Source: an uncultured Eisenbergiella sp.
GTDB lineage: Bacteria; Bacillota; Clostridia; Lachnospirales; Lachnospiraceae
DNA length: 64,000 nt
Assembly (NCBI GenBank): GCA_947598825.1
Contig: CANQFM010000008.1
Coordinates: 1-64,000 of the forward strand
Reading direction: 5' to 3'
How positions within the stretch are numbered: the first letter of the stretch is position 1; each line of letters begins with the position of its first letter. Made by a program: the position numbers and the translations under genes. Positions 17,326-24,475 of the stretch are shown piece after piece. Under the pieces are notes generated by a model that saw only the letters and a list, made by a program, of their open reading frames with translations, ran no database searches and was not told the DNA's origin.

Positions 17326-17601
17326 ATGAGCAAAGAAGCACTGGGCATGATCGAAACGAGAGGGCTGACCGCAGCCATCGAGGCGGCGGATGCCATGACC
17401 AAGGCGGCGGAGGTGACGCTGATCGGGACGGAAAAGATCGGTTCCGGACTGGTGACCGTGATGGTCCGCGGCGACGTAGGCGCTGTGAAAGCGGCTGTGG
17501 AAAGCGGCAGCGCGGCTGCCACCAGGCTGGGCGAGCTGGTAGCGGCGCATGTGATCCCCAGGCCCCACGCGGATGTGGAGCAGATCCTTCCGCACATCTA
17601 A
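17326..17601 (+). CDS. BMC-H shell protein (PduA/PduJ type)
   Basis: 91 residues, a canonical hexamer-forming BMC domain beginning [14 protein letters not shown]. The pore loop is TEKIGSG, as in PduA, which conducts small polar metabolites such as 1,2-propanediol. It is a close paralogue of the shell protein at 18149-18430, with long identical stretches including [20 protein letters not shown]. An AAGGAGGAAAAG-type ribosome site precedes the ATG. Confidence 0.94.
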   Translation: MSKEALGMIETRGLTAAIEAADAMTKAAEVTLIGTEKIGSGLVTVMVRGDVGAVKAAVESGSAAATRLGELVAAHVIPRPHADVEQILPHI

Positions 17602-17625
17602 AAAGCAGAAGGGCAGGGGTGAGCG

Positions 17626-17958
17626 ATGGGCACATCTTACGGATTTATCGAGATATCGGGCGTCGTGCCGGCGATGGACGCATTGGACATCATGTGTAAA
17701 ACGGCGGACGTAACGCTGGCCACCTGGGAGCGCAAATTGGGCGGACGGTTGGTGACGCTGGTGGTGGAAGGCCAGGTCGCGGCGGTCAAGCAGGCGGTGG
17801 AAGCGGCTTGCAGCCAGGCGATCCGCAAACCGGTCTCCCACGGCGTGATCGCCAATCCCCATCCGGAGATCGTGCGCCTGGTCCATAAGAGCGCCAGCCG
17901 GTTCAGAAAAGAGGAGGTTACAGAAGATACCGATGTCAGACAGGAAATCACCTTCTAA
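17626..17958 (+). CDS. BMC-H shell protein with basic C-terminal tail
   Basis: 110 residues: a BMC domain ([27 protein letters not shown]) with pore region [15 protein letters not shown], followed by an about 20-residue charged tail ([21 protein letters not shown]). The start of an open frame that runs into the next shell gene (ATG 17933) overlaps its last 26 nt. AGGGG lies 7-8 nt before the ATG. Confidence 0.88.
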   Translation: MGTSYGFIEISGVVPAMDALDIMCKTADVTLATWERKLGGRLVTLVVEGQVAAVKQAVEAACSQAIRKPVSHGVIANPHPEIVRLVHKSASRFRKEEVTEDTDVRQEITF

Positions 17959-18148
17959 CCAGGAGAAAGTAACCGTTCCCGGCCAGGCCAGGTCAAGGCG
18001 GGGCCGGGCGGTGAAACAGGCGGATGCGGCGTCTGCGGCCGTAAAAGCCGGGGCAGCTTCGGAGGCTTTCTCCGAAAAAGCCCATGATACAGGAAAAACA
18101 AAGTCTGTTGCAGACGAAAGGTCTGTAGAGAAAAAGGAGGAGAAAAAA
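17933..18148 (+). other. Open in-frame extension upstream of a shell gene (possible alternative N-terminus)
   Basis: From ATG 17933 the frame stays open for 72 codons straight into the shell protein that starts at 18149. The encoded stretch is Ala/Lys/Arg/Glu-rich and looks disordered (for example [20 protein letters not shown]). ATG 17933 overlaps the end of the previous gene, as in coupled translation, but its nearest AGGAGG is 15 nt away, whereas ATG 18149 has an ideal site. It may be expressed as a minor long isoform or may be untranslated. Confidence 0.4.
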
Positions 18149-18430
18149 ATGGCACAGGAAGCATTGGGAATGGTGGAGACCAGAGGGTTGGTCGCAGCGA
18201 TTGAGGCGGCGGACGCCATGTGCAAATCCGCGAACGTGACGCTGATCGGGACGGAAAAGATCGGATCCGGACTGGTGACCGTGATGGTGCGCGGCGATGT
18301 GGGCGCGGTGAAATCTTCCGTTGAGGCCGGTTCCAACGCGGCCGGCAAGCTGGGCGAGCTGATCGCGACGCATGTGATCCCCAGGCCCCACAACGATGTG
18401 GAAATGATCCTGCCCAGCATCAAGAAATAA
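18149..18430 (+). CDS. BMC-H shell protein (PduA/PduJ type), second copy
   Basis: 93 residues ([14 protein letters not shown]...), a canonical BMC domain with pore motif TEKIGSG, about four fifths identical by eye to the protein at 17326-17601, so a recent duplication. I start at ATG 18149, where AAGGAGG ends 8 nt upstream and where the paralogue also begins. The same frame is open upstream to 17933 (listed separately). Confidence 0.9.
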   Translation: MAQEALGMVETRGLVAAIEAADAMCKSANVTLIGTEKIGSGLVTVMVRGDVGAVKSSVEAGSNAAGKLGELIATHVIPRPHNDVEMILPSIKK

Positions 18431-18449
18431 GGGACAGGGCTTTAAAACG

Positions 18450-18476
18450 GCGGATGCCGCCTACAGCGGCATCCGC
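18450..18476 (+). terminator. Perfect 11-bp hairpin between shell gene and pduL
   Basis: GCGGATGCCGC (18450-18460), a 5-nt loop, and GCGGCATCCGC (18466-18476). Only GTGTTTG follows, with no true T run, so it is more likely an RNA-stability or partial-attenuation element inside the operon than a full terminator. Confidence 0.45.
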
Positions 18477-18551
18477 GTGTTTGAAGGCTGCAAAACGGTT
18501 TGAAGACGATGAGACGGTCTTTGGGCTGTCCGGCAGAAAACAGGTGACGGT

Positions 18552-19199
18552 ATGCAGACGAGTGAGATCGAATTTATCACAAGAGCGGTCATTGCCGCTT
18601 TGGAGAAAGAAAAACCAAATGAAAAGGGATTTGTGGTACCCGTGGGCGTATCCGCAAGGCACGTCCATCTGACCCAGGAGCATGTGGAGGTGCTGTTTGG
18701 AGAAGGGTATCATCTGACAAAGAAAAAAGAGCTGATGGGCGGCCAGTTTGCCTCCAATGAGCTGGTGACCCTGGTCGGCTTAAAGCTTCGCGCGATAGAG
18801 AACGTCCGGGTGCTGGGGCCCGTGAGAAAGGCTTCCCAGGTAGAGATCTCCGCCACAGACGCCATCAAGCTGGGGATCAAGGCGCCGGTAAGGGAATCCG
18901 GCGATATCGCAGGCAGCGCCCCCATTGCCCTGGTGGGCCCCAAAGGCGCGCTGTACTTAAAAGAGGGTTGTATCGTGGCCATGCGCCATATCCATATGTC
19001 GCCGGCGGATGCCCAGGCGGCGGGCGTACACGACGGGGATATCGTTTCCGTAAAGGCGGACAATGAGAGAGGGACCATCTTCAATCAGGTCAAGATCCGG
19101 GTCAATCCTGCTTTTACGCTGGAAATGCACATCGACACGGATGAAGCCAACGCAGGTCAGATCAAAACCGGCGATGAAGTGATCCTCATAAAAGGATGA
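18552..19199 (+). CDS. pduL: Phosphate propanoyltransferase (PduL)
   Basis: 215 residues. Converts propionyl-CoA and phosphate to propionyl-phosphate, regenerating CoA in the compartment. The zinc-ligand motifs are SARHVHLT (His37, His39) and MRHIHMS (His146, His148), in the two beta-barrel repeats of the PduL fold. Residues 1-20 (MQTSEIEFITRAVIAALEKE) form an amphipathic helix of the encapsulation type. No propionate kinase is present in the window, so ATP would be made by an enzyme encoded elsewhere. Confidence 0.94.
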   Translation: MQTSEIEFITRAVIAALEKEKPNEKGFVVPVGVSARHVHLTQEHVEVLFGEGYHLTKKKELMGGQFASNELVTLVGLKLRAIENVRVLGPVRKASQVEISATDAIKLGIKAPVRESGDIAGSAPIALVGPKGALYLKEGCIVAMRHIHMSPADAQAAGVHDGDIVSVKADNERGTIFNQVKIRVNPAFTLEMHIDTDEANAGQIKTGDEVILIKG

Positions 19200-19212
19200 G
19201 ACGGGAGCGTTT

Positions 19213-19482
19213 ATGATCATCGGAAAAGTAACGGGCAGCGTGGTATCCACGCGCAAGAATGAAAATCTGGTAGGCAACAAATTCATGGTCGTAGAACCGG
19301 TCGCCTCCATGGGCGCGGCAGGCAGCCTGGTGGCGATCGACAACATCGGCGCCGGGATCGGGGAATATGTGCTGGTGGCGCAGGGAAGCGCGGCGCGGAT
19401 CGGCTGTCAGATGGAAAGCGCGCCGGTGGATGCGGCAATCGTCGGTATCCTCGATGATCCGACGGCATGGAGTAAGTCATGA
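19213..19482 (+). CDS. BMC vertex pentamer protein (EutN/CcmL type)
   Basis: 89 residues, starting MIIGKVTGSVVSTRKNENLVG and containing the family core VVEPVASMG, LVAIDNIGAGIGEYVLVAQGSAAR and DAAIVGILD. Pentamers of this family close the twelve vertices of the shell. Its stop overlaps the start of the next gene (pduS-like) by 4 nt. Confidence 0.94.
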   Translation: MIIGKVTGSVVSTRKNENLVGNKFMVVEPVASMGAAGSLVAIDNIGAGIGEYVLVAQGSAARIGCQMESAPVDAAIVGILDDPTAWSKS

Positions 19483-20819
19483 CGGCAGAACAACTCAGCA
19501 GGATCCTGAAGGAAAACGGGATTGTGGGGGCCGGAGGAGCCGGTTTTCCCACCTATGCAAAGATCGATCAGAGGGCGGAGACGATCCTCTTAAACTGCGC
19601 GGAATGCGAGCCCCTTCTGCGGCTGCACCGGCAGCTTCTCTGCCTGCATACGCAGCAGATCCTGGACGCTTTTGCCCAGATCGCTGCCACTGTGGGCGCC
19701 AAAGAAGCCATCATCGGCGTGAAGGCAGAATATCAGGAGACTGTGGAGGCGCTGAAACAGTATGTGCCCCGTTACCCCAATATGCGCATCCATCTGCTGC
19801 AGAGCGCTTACCCCATGGGGGATGAGGTGGTGCTGATCTACGAAGCCACAGGGAAGGTCATCTCTCCGGGCGGCCTTCCTATAGAGGCGGGCGTCGCGGT
19901 CTTTAACGTGGAGACCGTCTACAACGTCAGCCGCGCCCTGAACGGGGGACACCCCGTGACCGATAAGCTGGTATCCGTCGTGGGAGAGGTGAAAAGTCCC
20001 CGGACGGTGCGCGTGCCCCTGGGACTCTCTCTGGGAGAGACAGTGGCCCTTGCAGGGGGAGAAAAGGAGGAGTTTGCACCGGAAGAACTGTCCTATCTGG
20101 TAGGCGGTCCCATGATGGGACGGCTGGGCAGCCGGCAGGACGCGGTGACAAAGACCACCAATGCCATTTTGGTGCTGCCAAAGGGACATCCGCTCATTCA
20201 AAAAAGGCTCATGCCGGCCTCCGTCGGCATGAAACGGGCGGCCTCCGCCTGCTGCCAGTGCGAGACCTGCACGGATCTTTGTCCCAGACATAATCTGGGG
20301 CATCCTATCGAACCCCATCGGTTCATGCGGGCCATGAGCAGCCATGACAGCAAGGATACGGCGGCCTATCAAAACCTGTTTTTCTGTTCCGGCTGCGGCG
20401 TCTGCGAGCTGTTTGCCTGTCCGCAGGGGCTTTCCCCCAGGACGCTGATCGCAGAGTGCAAGGACGGGCTGAAAAGAGCGGGATTGAAAGCCCCCTCCGG
20501 CGTCGCGCCCTCTCCGGTGACAGAGGCCAGGGAATACCGGAAAGTGCCGGAAATGAGGCTGACGGCGAGACTGGGACTGTCCGCCTATGAGTCCAAAGCG
20601 CTGCTGGACGATAACGTACAGCAAGCAAAACGGGTGAAGGAACCGCTTTCCCAGCACATCGGCGCGCCTGCCCAGTGTATTGTGAGCAGGGGCGAGCGGG
20701 TGGAAGCAGGCCAGGTCATCGCCCAGGCGGCCCAGGGCTTAAGCGTTCCGGTACACGCCTCCATCAGCGGCGTTGTCACGGATATGGATCAAAGCGGGAT
20801 CGAGATCACGGCAGACTGA
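19479..20819 (+). CDS. PduS-like flavin/iron-sulfur NADH dehydrogenase (RnfC family)
   Basis: 446 residues. The N-terminal RnfC-type domain has GAGGAGFPTYAK and NCAECEPLL for FMN/NADH binding; two ferredoxin motifs follow, CCQCETCTDLCP (from residue 258) and CSGCGVCELFACP, then a soluble-ligand-binding-like beta domain at the end. PduS moves electrons between NADH inside the shell and an acceptor and pairs with the PduT shell protein; a PduT-like protein with Cys38 is encoded immediately downstream. Translation is coupled to eutN by an ATGA overlap. Confidence 0.9.
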   Translation: MTAEQLSRILKENGIVGAGGAGFPTYAKIDQRAETILLNCAECEPLLRLHRQLLCLHTQQILDAFAQIAATVGAKEAIIGVKAEYQETVEALKQYVPRYPNMRIHLLQSAYPMGDEVVLIYEATGKVISPGGLPIEAGVAVFNVETVYNVSRALNGGHPVTDKLVSVVGEVKSPRTVRVPLGLSLGETVALAGGEKEEFAPEELSYLVGGPMMGRLGSRQDAVTKTTNAILVLPKGHPLIQKRLMPASVGMKRAASACCQCETCTDLCPRHNLGHPIEPHRFMRAMSSHDSKDTAAYQNLFFCSGCGVCELFACPQGLSPRTLIAECKDGLKRAGLKAPSGVAPSPVTEAREYRKVPEMRLTARLGLSAYESKALLDDNVQQAKRVKEPLSQHIGAPAQCIVSRGERVEAGQVIAQAAQGLSVPVHASISGVVTDMDQSGIEITAD

Positions 20820-20836
20820 AAAAGGAAGCGCAGAAT

Positions 20837-21385
20837 ATGTCGAAAGCGATTGGAATGATAGAATTTAAGACGGTATCGGCGGGCGTAAGGGCGGCCGATG
20901 TCATGGTAAAGACCGCGCAGGTGGAGCTTTTGGAGGCCCAGGTGGTCTGTCCCGGCAAATACATCGCCCTGATCGCGGGAGAGCTGAGCGCGGTAAAGAG
21001 CGCGGTGGAGGCTTCCCAGGAGACGGCCCAGGAACATTTCATCGACAGCTTTGTGCTGGGCAATCCCCATCCGGCCATTTTCCCGGCCATTTACGGCGCG
21101 ACGAAGGTGGAACGGATGGACGCGCTGGGCATCCTGGAGACTTATGACGCTGCCTCGATCATCGTGGCGGCGGACGCAGCGGCCAAAACCGCGGCGGTGG
21201 AACTCATCGAACTGCGCATCGCCAAGGGAATGTGCGGCAAATCCTATCTGTATCTGACCGGAGAGGTGGCCGCGGCGTCCGCCGCCATTGAAAAGGCAAA
21301 GGCTGTTGCAGCCGAGGGCGGTATGTATCTGGATTCCACCGTGATCGCCCGCCCGGACGCGCAGCTTTGCAAGGCAATCTTATAA
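20837..21385 (+). CDS. Tandem-domain BMC-T shell protein (PduT type)
   Basis: 182 residues with two BMC domains (about 1-90 and 94-182) forming pseudohexameric trimers. Cys38 (VVCPGKY) is exactly where PduT holds its pore 4Fe-4S cluster. A second Cys, Cys133 (GMCGKSY), sits at the matching place of domain two, so the trimer pore could present six Cys. It follows the PduS-like gene by 17 nt, which supports an electron path through the shell. ATG 20837 is preceded by AAAGGAAG; earlier codons of this frame lie inside the upstream gene. Confidence 0.9.
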   Translation: MSKAIGMIEFKTVSAGVRAADVMVKTAQVELLEAQVVCPGKYIALIAGELSAVKSAVEASQETAQEHFIDSFVLGNPHPAIFPAIYGATKVERMDALGILETYDAASIIVAADAAAKTAAVELIELRIAKGMCGKSYLYLTGEVAAASAAIEKAKAVAAEGGMYLDSTVIARPDAQLCKAIL

Positions 21386-21400
21386 AAGGGGAGATAAGAT

Positions 21401-22168
21401 ATGCTGGCGTTGGAACGCAAGAACCTCATACTGGAAAAACTGCAGGAAGAAAAAAAAGTGGTGGTCAGCGAGCTGAGCGCCCTTTTTGGCGTTTCGGAGG
21501 AAACCATCCGGCGGGACTTGGAAAAGCTGGAAAAGGACGGACTGGCGACCAAAAGCTATGGCGGCGCGGTGCTGAAGGAAAATATCGGCATCGATATGCC
21601 CTTTCAGGTGCGCAAAAAGGCGAACATGGCCGCCAAGCAGCGGCTGGCGGAGCTGGCCGCCACGTTCATTCACGACGGCGACCACATCATCCTGGACGCC
21701 AGTTCCACGGCGGTATTTCTGGCCCGTGCCATCAAGGACAGGGAAAATCTGACGGTGCTTACCAATTCCGTGGAGATCCTGCTGGAGCTGTCGGACGTGA
21801 CCGACTGGAACATCATCTGCTCCGGCGGCAGCCTCAGGGAAGGCTATCTGGCCCTGGTGGGGCCAAAGACCACGGAAAGCTTCTCCGGTTTCAATGCGGA
21901 TAAGGTCTTTTTTTCCTGTAAGGGGATCGATATGGAACGGGGCATTACGGACGGCAACGAAATGTTTTCCCATGTGAAACAGGTCATGATGCAGTCCGCC
22001 CGGGAAAAGATCCTGTGCATCGACCATACGAAATTCGATCGGATCGCTTTTTCCCGGATGGCGAACGCGGCGGACGTGGACGCGGTCATTACGGATGAAA
22101 AGCCTAAGGAGCGCTGGCTGAACTTTTTTGAACGGTTCGGGGTAAAATGCGTCTATCCGAAGGAATGA
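21401..22168 (+). CDS. DeoR-family transcriptional regulator
   Basis: 255 residues. The N-terminal winged helix (VVVSELSALFGVSEETIRRDLEKLEKDGLATKSYGGAV, residues about 20-58) is the standard DeoR DNA-binding domain. The C-terminal sugar-phosphate sensor is recognisable by DGDHIILDASSTAVFLARAI and DADAVITDEKP-like segments. As the last gene of the operon, 15 nt after the BMC-T gene, it most likely represses the operon until a rhamnose- or fucose-derived phosphate is present. Candidate operators are at 8456-8465 and 12801-12835. Confidence 0.9.
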   Translation: MLALERKNLILEKLQEEKKVVVSELSALFGVSEETIRRDLEKLEKDGLATKSYGGAVLKENIGIDMPFQVRKKANMAAKQRLAELAATFIHDGDHIILDASSTAVFLARAIKDRENLTVLTNSVEILLELSDVTDWNIICSGGSLREGYLALVGPKTTESFSGFNADKVFFSCKGIDMERGITDGNEMFSHVKQVMMQSAREKILCIDHTKFDRIAFSRMANAADVDAVITDEKPKERWLNFFERFGVKCVYPKE

Positions 22169-22188
22169 ACCGACCGGCCGCCATATTT

Positions 22189-22206
22189 TTTGTGAAAGAT
22201 CACAAA
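22189..22206. promoter_or_regulatory. Palindromic operator upstream of rhaA
   Basis: TTTGTGA (22189-22195), AAGA, TCACAAA (22200-22206): perfect 7-bp arms. It is centred about 45 bp before the predicted transcription start, an activator-like location, and resembles a CRP-type site but with a 4-bp instead of a 6-bp centre. Confidence 0.65.
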
Positions 22207-22211
22207 AGATA

Positions 22212-22240
22212 TTTACCTGGCCGGAAAAATTTAGTAAAAT
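22212..22240 (+). promoter_or_regulatory. rhaA-rhaD promoter
   Basis: -35 TTTACC (22212-22217), a 17-bp spacer and -10 TAAAAT (22235-22240), 49 bp before the rhaA start codon. The -35 is imperfect and the palindrome at 22189-22206 lies just upstream, consistent with activation. Confidence 0.65.
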
Positions 22241-22289
22241 AAATACAGGTATTGCAGAAAATCAGTCATGGAAAAGGAGGAGGAAACAC

Positions 22290-23543
22290 ATGACGACACA
22301 GGAGAGATATGCATACGCCAAGGAGCGCTATGCACAGATCGGTGTGGACACGGACAAGGCCCTGGAGACTTTAAAGAGAATCCCCATCGCGATCCATTGC
22401 TGGCAGGGGGATGATGTGGTTGGATTCGATCAGGACGGCCCTCTTACCGGGGGGATCCAGACCACCGGCGATTATCCGGGACGGGCGCGCACGCCGGAAG
22501 AGCTGATGGCCGATATGGATGTGGCATTAAAGCTCATCCCCGGCAAGCATAAGATCAACCTGCACGCCAGCTATGCCATCTTTGAAGAGGGCGAGGCGGT
22601 GGATCGGGACGCCATTGAGCCGAAGCACTTTAAGAAGTGGGTGGAGTTTGCAAAAGAAAGAGGTCTGGGCATCGATTTCAACCCCACGTTTTTCTCCCAC
22701 GAAAAGGCGGCGTCCTATACGCTTTCCAGCCCTGACGAAGAGATCCGCCAGTTCTGGATCCGCCACGGACAGGCATGCATCCGGATCTCCCAGTATTTTG
22801 CGGAGGAACTGGGACAGCCTTGCGTCATGAACATCTGGATCCCCGACGGCTTAAAGGACGTGCCGGCGGACCGCCTCGGCCCCCGCAAGCGCTTTGCGGA
22901 CTCCCTGGATCAGATCCTTTCCATACCTTATGATAAGAGCAAGGTCTATGTCTGCTTAGAGTCCAAGGTGTTCGGCATCGGCCTGGAATCCTATACGGTG
23001 GGCTCCAGCGAGTTCTGCTTAAGCTATGCGGCCAGCCGCGGCATTTTAAGCCTGATGGACAACGGCCATTATCATCCTACGGAAGTGGTTTCCGATAAGA
23101 TCCCGTCCATGCTGCTCTTTAACGACAAGATCGCGCTGCATGTGACCAGGGGCGTGCGCTGGGATTCCGACCATGTGGTGCTTCTGGACGACGAGACCAA
23201 GGAAATGATGAAGGAGATCGTCCGCAATGACGCGATCGACCGCGTTTTCATCGCCACGGACTATTTCGACGCCAGCATCAACCGCATCAGCGCCTGGGTC
23301 GTGGGCGTGCGCAACGTGCAGAAGGCGCTGCTGAATGCGCTGCTGCAGCCTGCCGAGATGCTGAAGAAGCTGCAGGATACGCAGAATTTCACCGAACTGA
23401 TGGTGCGCCAGGAGGAACTCAAGCTCTATCCGATGGGCGATGTCTGGGATTATTTCTGCGAGAGCTGCGGCGCTCCCGAAGACGGCGGCTGGTTTGCCAC
23501 GATTCAGAAGTATGAGGCGGATGTACTCAGCAAGAGAAAATAA
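22290..23543 (+). CDS. rhaA: L-rhamnose isomerase (RhaA)
   Basis: 417 residues, the full family length. Converts L-rhamnose to L-rhamnulose using Mn2+/metal in a TIM barrel. Family stretches visible are IAIHCWQGDDVVGFD near residue 32, KINLHASYA, GIDFNPTFFSHEKA, MNIWIPDGLKD, LESKVFGIGLESYTVGS and the metal-site region LMDNGHYHPTE. GGAGGAGG precedes the ATG. rhaD follows after two hairpins, so they are likely one transcript. Confidence 0.96.
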   Translation: MTTQERYAYAKERYAQIGVDTDKALETLKRIPIAIHCWQGDDVVGFDQDGPLTGGIQTTGDYPGRARTPEELMADMDVALKLIPGKHKINLHASYAIFEEGEAVDRDAIEPKHFKKWVEFAKERGLGIDFNPTFFSHEKAASYTLSSPDEEIRQFWIRHGQACIRISQYFAEELGQPCVMNIWIPDGLKDVPADRLGPRKRFADSLDQILSIPYDKSKVYVCLESKVFGIGLESYTVGSSEFCLSYAASRGILSLMDNGHYHPTEVVSDKIPSMLLFNDKIALHVTRGVRWDSDHVVLLDDETKEMMKEIVRNDAIDRVFIATDYFDASINRISAWVVGVRNVQKALLNALLQPAEMLKKLQDTQNFTELMVRQEELKLYPMGDVWDYFCESCGAPEDGGWFATIQKYEADVLSKRK

Positions 23544-23555
23544 GATCCTAAAGGG

Positions 23556-23605
23556 GGCGGCGCGTCCGGCGCCGCCTCCTGCGGTTATCCCGCCTGTTGG
23601 CGGGA
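23556..23605 (+). terminator. Two tandem hairpins between rhaA and rhaD
   Basis: GGCGGCGC (23556-23563) pairs with GCGCCGCC (23569-23576), and TCCCGCC (23588-23594) pairs with GGCGGGA (23599-23605), followed by GGGTTTTG. The second has a short T run and could partly terminate transcription, lowering rhaD relative to rhaA. Confidence 0.5.
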
Positions 23606-23647
23606 GGGTTTTGCATCTGAAAGCATGAGGATGGGAGGAGATCAGTT

Positions 23648-24475
23648 ATGAGGATCATGGATACAAAATTTGTCAGAGGTTTTATCAAAATGGCGGACGA
23701 CGGCTTCCAGCAGGGCTGGCATGAGGCCAACGGCGGCAATCTGTCCTACCGTCTGACGCCAAACGAGGCGGAGAGCATCCAGAACCGTCTGAGCGATCAC
23801 GACCCCTGGAAGCCCATCGGCACCAGCGTGCCGGGGTTGGCAGGAGAGTATTTCCTGGTGACGGGCAGCGGCAAATATTTCCGCAATATCATCGTAGACC
23901 CGGAAGCCAGCCTGTGTATCGTAGAGATCGACGACAAAGGGGAAAATTACCGCGTCCGCTGGGGACTGGTGGAGGGCGGCAGGCCGACCAGCGAGCTGCC
24001 TGCCCATCTGATGAACCATGAAGTGAAAAAGCGCACCACCAACGATCAGCACCGCGTCATTTACCATGCGCACACCACCAATATCATTGCGCTGACCTTT
24101 GTGCTTCCGCTGGAGGATAAGATCTTTACCAGAGAGCTGTGGGAATCCGCCACGGAGTGTCCGGTGCTGTTTCCCAAGGGCGTGGGCGTAGTGCCCTGGA
24201 TGGTGCCGGGGGGCCGCGCGATCGCCGTAGAGACCAGTAAACGGATGGAATACCACGATGTGGTCATCTGGGCCCATCACGGGATGTTCTGTTCCGGGTC
24301 CACCTTCGATCTGACCTTCGGCCTGATGCACGCCGTGGAGAAATCCGCCGAGATTTTGTTAAAAGTGCTGGCGGTCCGTCCCGACAAGCTCCAGACGATC
24401 ACCGTCGAGAACTTCCGCGATCTGGCGAAGGATTTCCATGTGACGTTGTCTGAGGAATATCTGTACGAGAAATAG
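23648..24475 (+). CDS. rhaD: Rhamnulose-1-phosphate aldolase (RhaD)
   Basis: 275 residues, class II (zinc) aldolase. Splits L-rhamnulose-1-phosphate to DHAP and L-lactaldehyde. Motifs: HEANGGNLSYR near residue 25, GLAGEYFLVTGSGKYFRN, the catalytic Glu region RPTSELPAHL, zinc ligands HAHTTN and WAHHGMF. It has no encapsulation tail, in contrast to the aldolase at 12884-13723, so this copy should be cytosolic. GGAGGAG precedes the ATG. Its last 77 nt overlap the 3' end of the converging LacI-family gene. Confidence 0.95.
   Translation: MRIMDTKFVRGFIKMADDGFQQGWHEANGGNLSYRLTPNEAESIQNRLSDHDPWKPIGTSVPGLAGEYFLVTGSGKYFRNIIVDPEASLCIVEIDDKGENYRVRWGLVEGGRPTSELPAHLMNHEVKKRTTNDQHRVIYHAHTTNIIALTFVLPLEDKIFTRELWESATECPVLFPKGVGVVPWMVPGGRAIAVETSKRMEYHDVVIWAHHGMFCSGSTFDLTFGLMHAVEKSAEILLKVLAVRPDKLQTITVENFRDLAKDFHVTLSEEYLYEK

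Noticed and set aside
22189-22206. Classical CRP site TGTGA-N6-TCACA
   Set aside because: The centre is 4 bp rather than 6, so I report it only as an unassigned palindromic operator.
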